A stretch of DNA of 18,481 bases from JAAYYM01 sp964483395 (GTDB lineage: Bacteria; Bacillota; Clostridia; Lachnospirales; Lachnospiraceae), in the NCBI GenBank assembly GCA_964483395.1, contig CAZABT010000048.1, positions 1 through 18,481 on the forward strand. The letters run 5' to 3'. Below are positions 15,908-18,481 of the stretch, in pieces. Position numbers and translations under genes: made by a program. Each line of letters starts with the position of its first letter. Position 1 is the stretch's first letter. The notes under the pieces were generated by a model. It did no database searches. It was not told where the DNA came from and worked only from the letters and a program-made list of their open reading frames with translations.

Positions 15908-15948
15908 AAGGAGTGCCCAAAGGTATATCACCCTTGAGCAGCTCCCTT
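15908..15948 (-). promoter_or_regulatory. Intercistronic mRNA hairpin between binding-protein and permease genes
   Basis: On the minus strand RNA the two arms (15948-15931 and 15923-15908) pair over about 16 bp, with two G-U pairs and two single-base bulges, around the loop UGAUAUA. No U-run follows; the next bases are UUGUAAAAAAAGGAGG, the permease ribosome binding site. It therefore looks like a stabilising or partial-attenuation hairpin protecting the upstream binding-protein message, not a complete terminator. Confidence 0.65.
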
Positions 15949-15973
15949 AAATGTCATTTTATTTCTGATTATT

Positions 15974-17431
15974 TTACTGTTCCAAATCAATGGTTTCCTG
16001 AGAAGCCGCAAGCGCTTCATCTACGGGTGTGCCATTTTCCAGAATTGCATTCAATGTTACGTTGCACATATCTTCATTGATGGTCGGGCTGATTGCTACA
16101 ACGCTGATCTTGCCGATGCCGTCTTTGATTTCATTTAATACATCATACGGATAATTTCTGAAGAACTGATTGTACTGGTTATTGTCATCATGGATGATGG
16201 ACTCATCTGTCCACATTTCTGTATTACATACATCAAATCCAAGCATTTCCCAGTTCATCTGCTCACCTTCCATAGACATTTTAGCATAGCAGAGGAAATC
16301 TGCTGCAAGTGTCGGATCGGAAGCCTGCTGTGTTACAACTGTACCTGTACCGCCGATACCTACTGAGTTATTCTGTCCCTCTTTGAATACCGGACACGGA
16401 GCGATGTACCAGTTGCCTTTTTCTTCTGCCATATAGTTTGTGAATCTGCTCATGTACCACATAGCCTTCGGGAAGGATACGATGTTGTGATCAAGAATGT
16501 TCTGGAAGCCTGCCTCAAGGTCAACGTGTCCATCCGGAGAAACCTGAGCTACACCCGAATTGAGCCATTCAACCTGCATATTCAGCATATTCTTAACTGA
16601 TTCAAGCTGTACGTTTGCCGGACCCTCAAAGCCGCCTGTCCAGTCCTCGCCGTACTCTGACATTGCCAGCCACAGCCAGTCAACTCCGCCTGTATCAACA
16701 GAAGTAAAGAACTTACCTTCCTGACCTACTGCTGCAACATAATCTTCACCAAGCTTTGTATAATCATCCCATGTCTTAACTGCGTCTACGTCTGCCTGTG
16801 TGAAGCCTGCTTCCTCGAGTGCTGCCATGTTATAGTACATAACAGTTGCACCTACGTGGAACGGAGCACCGTAATGCTTGCCGTCTGCACCTGCATAAGT
16901 ATCCATACGAGACTGAACCATGGTTGCCATGTAGGGTGCTGCTGCATCATCCAAAGGATATAACCACTGGTCTACACCTGCAACTACATTCGGGAACTGT
17001 CCAACCTCTACATCACACAGATCTGGTGCGCCTGTGCCTGCCTGCAGTGACATTAACAGCTTATTGTGCATATCTGCATATGGGTATGTGGTAAATGTAA
17101 CTTCGATGGCTCTGTCTGGATTTTCCGCATTCCATTTCTCTACCATCTTTCCGTAATAAGTATTGTGTAATTCAACGAATGACCACATTTCCATGTGTGT
17201 GCCGTTGGCATCACCGACCGTCGTAACTGCTTCAGGCTCTACTTCGCCCTCTGCTGCGTCGTCTGTTGCTTCTTCTGCTGCCGCATCATCTGCCGGTGCT
17301 GCATCATCTGTCGCTTCTTCCGCTGCTGCGGCGGGTGCTGCTGCGTCCGTACCGGCTGCTGAACCGCATCCTGCTAATAAAGATGCTACCATTGCTGCAC
17401 TGAGAAGTACGCTGAGTAATTTCTTCTTCAT
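15974..17431 (-). CDS. CUT1-family sugar-binding lipoprotein (AraN-like)
   Basis: This is a 485-residue extracytoplasmic solute-binding protein (SBP_bac_1 type). The signal ends in the lipobox LLAGC (C22). Residues 27-68 form a flexible Ala/Asp/Glu linker containing a duplicated unit. The binding domain follows, with MEMWSFVELHNTYYGKMVEKW (80-100), AGTGAPDLCDVEVGQFPNV, GAPFHVGATVMYYN and GIGGTGTVVTQQASDP, all typical of CUT1 oligosaccharide-binding proteins. AAAAGGAGG precedes the ATG, and a TTGACA promoter lies about 110 nt upstream. It is first in the operon before two permeases and abfA, so arabinan-derived oligosaccharides are the expected ligand. The ligand is inferred from neighbours, as CUT1 binding proteins are poorly predictive by sequence alone. 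Confidence 0.9.
   Translation of the reverse strand: MKKKLLSVLLSAAMVASLLAGCGSAAGTDAAAPAAAAEEATDDAAPADDAAAEEATDDAAEGEVEPEAVTTVGDANGTHMEMWSFVELHNTYYGKMVEKWNAENPDRAIEVTFTTYPYADMHNKLLMSLQAGTGAPDLCDVEVGQFPNVVAGVDQWLYPLDDAAAPYMATMVQSRMDTYAGADGKHYGAPFHVGATVMYYNMAALEEAGFTQADVDAVKTWDDYTKLGEDYVAAVGQEGKFFTSVDTGGVDWLWLAMSEYGEDWTGGFEGPANVQLESVKNMLNMQVEWLNSGVAQVSPDGHVDLEAGFQNILDHNIVSFPKAMWYMSRFTNYMAEEKGNWYIAPCPVFKEGQNNSVGIGGTGTVVTQQASDPTLAADFLCYAKMSMEGEQMNWEMLGFDVCNTEMWTDESIIHDDNNQYNQFFRNYPYDVLNEIKDGIGKISVVAISPTINEDMCNVTLNAILENGTPVDEALAASQETIDLEQ
17252..17329 (-). repeat. Duplicated 11-residue unit in the binding-protein linker
   Basis: The linker after the lipid-anchored cysteine carries AAAEEATDDAA twice, at residues 35-45 and 50-60, with a 15-residue period. 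The DNA is GC-rich and repetitive (GCT/GCA alanine codons) compared with the rest of the gene. It is a low-complexity spacer holding the binding domain off the membrane and could vary in length between strains. Confidence 0.8.
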
Positions 17432-17522
17432 TAATAAATCCTCCTTTTTAATACATTGTTTTGAATTGCCCTAAATAGTTTACGAAAGAATATATGTTTG
17501 TAAAATTGCACAAAGAAATTTG

Positions 17523-17546
17523 ATTTACATATCTCTTTCTGTAAAT
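17523..17546. promoter_or_regulatory. Dyad ATTTACA-N10-TGTAAAT, candidate operator of the arabinose importer operon
   Basis: A perfect 7-bp inverted repeat (17523-17529 and 17540-17546) touches the -10 box of the importer promoter and covers the predicted transcription start. A protein bound here would block initiation. The neighbouring ArsR-type regulator is the obvious candidate, since winged-helix dimers bind such dyads. A looser pair TTTAC (17479-17483)/GTAAA (17500-17504) lies further into the leader. Confidence 0.55.
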
Positions 17547-17575
17547 AGTGTATAACATGGCCCTGATGATGTCAA
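17547..17575 (-). promoter_or_regulatory. Promoter of the arabinose importer-abfA operon
   Basis: On the minus strand, a perfect TTGACA (17575-17570), a 17-nt spacer and TACACT (17552-17547) predict a start near 17540 and a leader of about 110 nt to the binding-protein gene. Confidence 0.7.
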
Positions 17576-17658
17576 CATGTAATTTAATAAAATGTAAAGT
17601 ATTTTTGATTTGTGTTAAATGTTTAAAAAAACTTAAATATTTAATTCTATTTAAAATA

Positions 17659-17687
17659 TTGACTATTTTTGTTATGACAGATATACT
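17659..17687 (+). promoter_or_regulatory. Promoter of the ArsR-type regulator gene
   Basis: TTGACT (17659-17664), a 17-nt spacer and TATACT (17682-17687) form a near-consensus sigma-A promoter, with a leader of about 95 nt to the ATG at 17791. Confidence 0.65.
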
Positions 17688-17790
17688 TAACTATAATATT
17701 TTATGTTTCGCTAAAAATATACTATTATAACGAACCAACACTTACTACATAAGCAAACATGCATAAATTGCATGAACGGGGAGAACCGGT

Positions 17791-18481
17791 ATGCTGCATA
17801 TTAAATCATTGGATGAAGGACTCAATATTTTTAAAGCATTGGGCTCTGATGTCCGCATCGAAATCATCAAAATACTGTTGGAAAACGACGGTATGAATAT
17901 GAATGAACTGGCCTCCAGACTCAATATCACAAATGGAGCCCTGACCAGCCACATCAAGAAGCTGGAGGATGCCGGTATCGTCACCATTTCCAGTGAATCT
18001 GCAGGACATGGCAATCAAAAGAAGTGCTCTGTATATATTGATAAGATTTTGGTTGATTTTGAATCAGAAGAGGATTCCAAGAATGTATACCAAACTGATA
18101 TCAGGGTCGGACATTTTTCAGACTATAACATATACCCTACCTGCGGACTTGCTTCTTCTACAGCTCTGATCGGAGAGGTTGACGACACAAGGTACTTTGC
18201 ACATCCTGACAGATATAACGCGGATATCCTTTGGTTCACCAAGGGTTATGTAGAATATGTCATTCCCAACTTTATCCCTGCTTCTCAGAAAATCGACCAA
18301 ATCATGATCTCTGCCGAGTTGTGCTCTGAAGCTCCCGGCAGCAACAGCGTATGGCCATCCGATATACATTTTTACATCAATGATAAGTGTATTGGCATGT
18401 GGACGAGTCCCGGTGACTTTGGCGGAATCAAAGGTATCTTCACTCCCGACTGGCTGGATCTGAACTGGAATCAATATGGTC
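17791..18481 (+). CDS. ArsR-type winged-helix regulator with large C-terminal domain, cut by window edge
   Basis: An open frame runs from ATG 17791 (GGGGAG 7 nt upstream) off the right edge, giving 230 complete codons. Residues about 10-68 are an ArsR winged helix: FKALGSDVRIEIIKILLEND, then MNELASRLNITNGALTSHIK and KLEDAGIVTI. The metal-site motif ELCVCDL of classical ArsR is absent, so it is not a metal sensor of that kind. The C-terminal part (about 105 onward) is rich in aromatic residues and beta-like segments (GYVEYVIPNF, IHFYINDKCIGMWTSPGDFG, FTPDWLDLNWNQYG), which looks like a ligand-binding beta-sandwich of unknown type. I recall ArsR-fused proteins of this kind beside arabinofuranosidase genes in Firmicutes, but could not check. 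Divergent from the importer operon, it is the likely regulator of araN-type to abfA genes, with an arabinose-type effector inferred. Confidence 0.85.
   Translation, partial: MLHIKSLDEGLNIFKALGSDVRIEIIKILLENDGMNMNELASRLNITNGALTSHIKKLEDAGIVTISSESAGHGNQKKCSVYIDKILVDFESEEDSKNVYQTDIRVGHFSDYNIYPTCGLASSTALIGEVDDTRYFAHPDRYNADILWFTKGYVEYVIPNFIPASQKIDQIMISAELCSEAPGSNSVWPSDIHFYINDKCIGMWTSPGDFGGIKGIFTPDWLDLNWNQYG

Larger units (their letters stand above)
17432..17790. other. Divergent intergenic control region, 359 bp, no gene
   Basis: This is a very AT-rich stretch between the importer operon (minus) and the ArsR-type regulator (plus). It holds one good promoter for each side and a dyad against the importer promoter. 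In the ArsR-side leader there is a weak AT-only dyad, TATAATA (17692-17698) with TATTATA (17723-17729). A short plus-strand open frame at 17548-17730 has no ribosome binding site and biased AT-rich codons; I do not regard it as a gene. No riboswitch-like structure was recognised. Confidence 0.8.

Noticed and set aside
17692..17729. AT-only dyad TATAATA ... TATTATA in the ArsR-type leader
   Set aside because: In a stretch this AT-rich, 7-bp A/T-only arms with a 24-nt spacer are expected by chance.
17548..17730. A 60-codon plus-strand frame in the divergent control region
   Set aside because: It has no ribosome binding site and AT-driven codons, and it overlaps both predicted promoters.
17806..18474. 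Several minus-strand frames of 70-118 codons at the right edge
   Set aside because: They are antisense to the ArsR-type gene, whose winged-helix motif and ribosome binding site are clear.

Overview
The window looks like chromosomal DNA of a gut-type Firmicute, most likely a Lachnospiraceae (Roseburia/Agathobacter/Lachnospira/Butyrivibrio-like). The reasons are the moderate GC content, strong AGGAGG-type ribosome binding sites, Gram-positive lipoprotein signals, a long-form galactokinase, a Firmicutes-type (class II) GalT, YesM/YesN-type sensors and a CUT1 sugar importer beside a GH51 enzyme. This assignment is inference from gene content. I see no tRNA, rRNA, CRISPR array, insertion sequence or prophage gene. 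Almost all genes are on the minus strand.

Layout from left to right. (a) 1-1158: an AT-rich, agr-like pair, a LytTR response regulator followed by the first 116 codons of a polytopic GHKL kinase that leaves the window. (b) 1211-7855: a tightly packed five-gene minus-strand operon, read as ChvE-type sugar-binding lipoprotein, YesN-type AraC response regulator, YesM-type histidine kinase with a Cache sensor, membrane-anchored periplasmic-binding protein, and MglB-type galactose-binding lipoprotein. It ends in a strong terminator with no permease or ATPase gene. (c) 7901-10907: galK-galT of the Leloir pathway, with its own promoter and terminator. (d) 10984-11994: a divergent LacI-family regulator, with three copies of the half-site TTTACTA between it and galK. 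(e) 11995-12493: a small two-helix membrane protein with a long acidic tail, abutting the LacI gene stop to stop. (f) 12501-17575: an AraNPQ-like importer (binding lipoprotein and two permeases) followed by a cytoplasmic GH51 alpha-L-arabinofuranosidase. (g) 17432-17790: a 359-bp divergent control region with two good promoters and a dyad. (h) 17791 to the end: an ArsR-type winged-helix regulator with a large C-terminal domain of unknown fold, cut by the window edge.

Read together, this is a locus for the arabinose/galactose side chains of plant polysaccharides such as pectic arabinan, galactan and arabinogalactan. Arabino-oligosaccharides would enter through the CUT1 importer and be cut in the cytoplasm by AbfA, under the divergent ArsR-type regulator. 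Galactose would be phosphorylated and converted by GalK/GalT under the LacI-type regulator. The ChvE/MglB/anchored-binding-protein/YesMN operon would report extracellular galactose, arabinose or related sugars. The arabinose isomerase pathway, galE, galM, the importer ATPase and any mglAC genes are not in the window.

The most unusual parts are the sensor operon with three different sugar-binding proteins and no transporter, a reciprocal Asp/Asn exchange in the MglB-type sugar pocket, and the ArsR-fused sensor domain with a dyad placed directly against the importer promoter.
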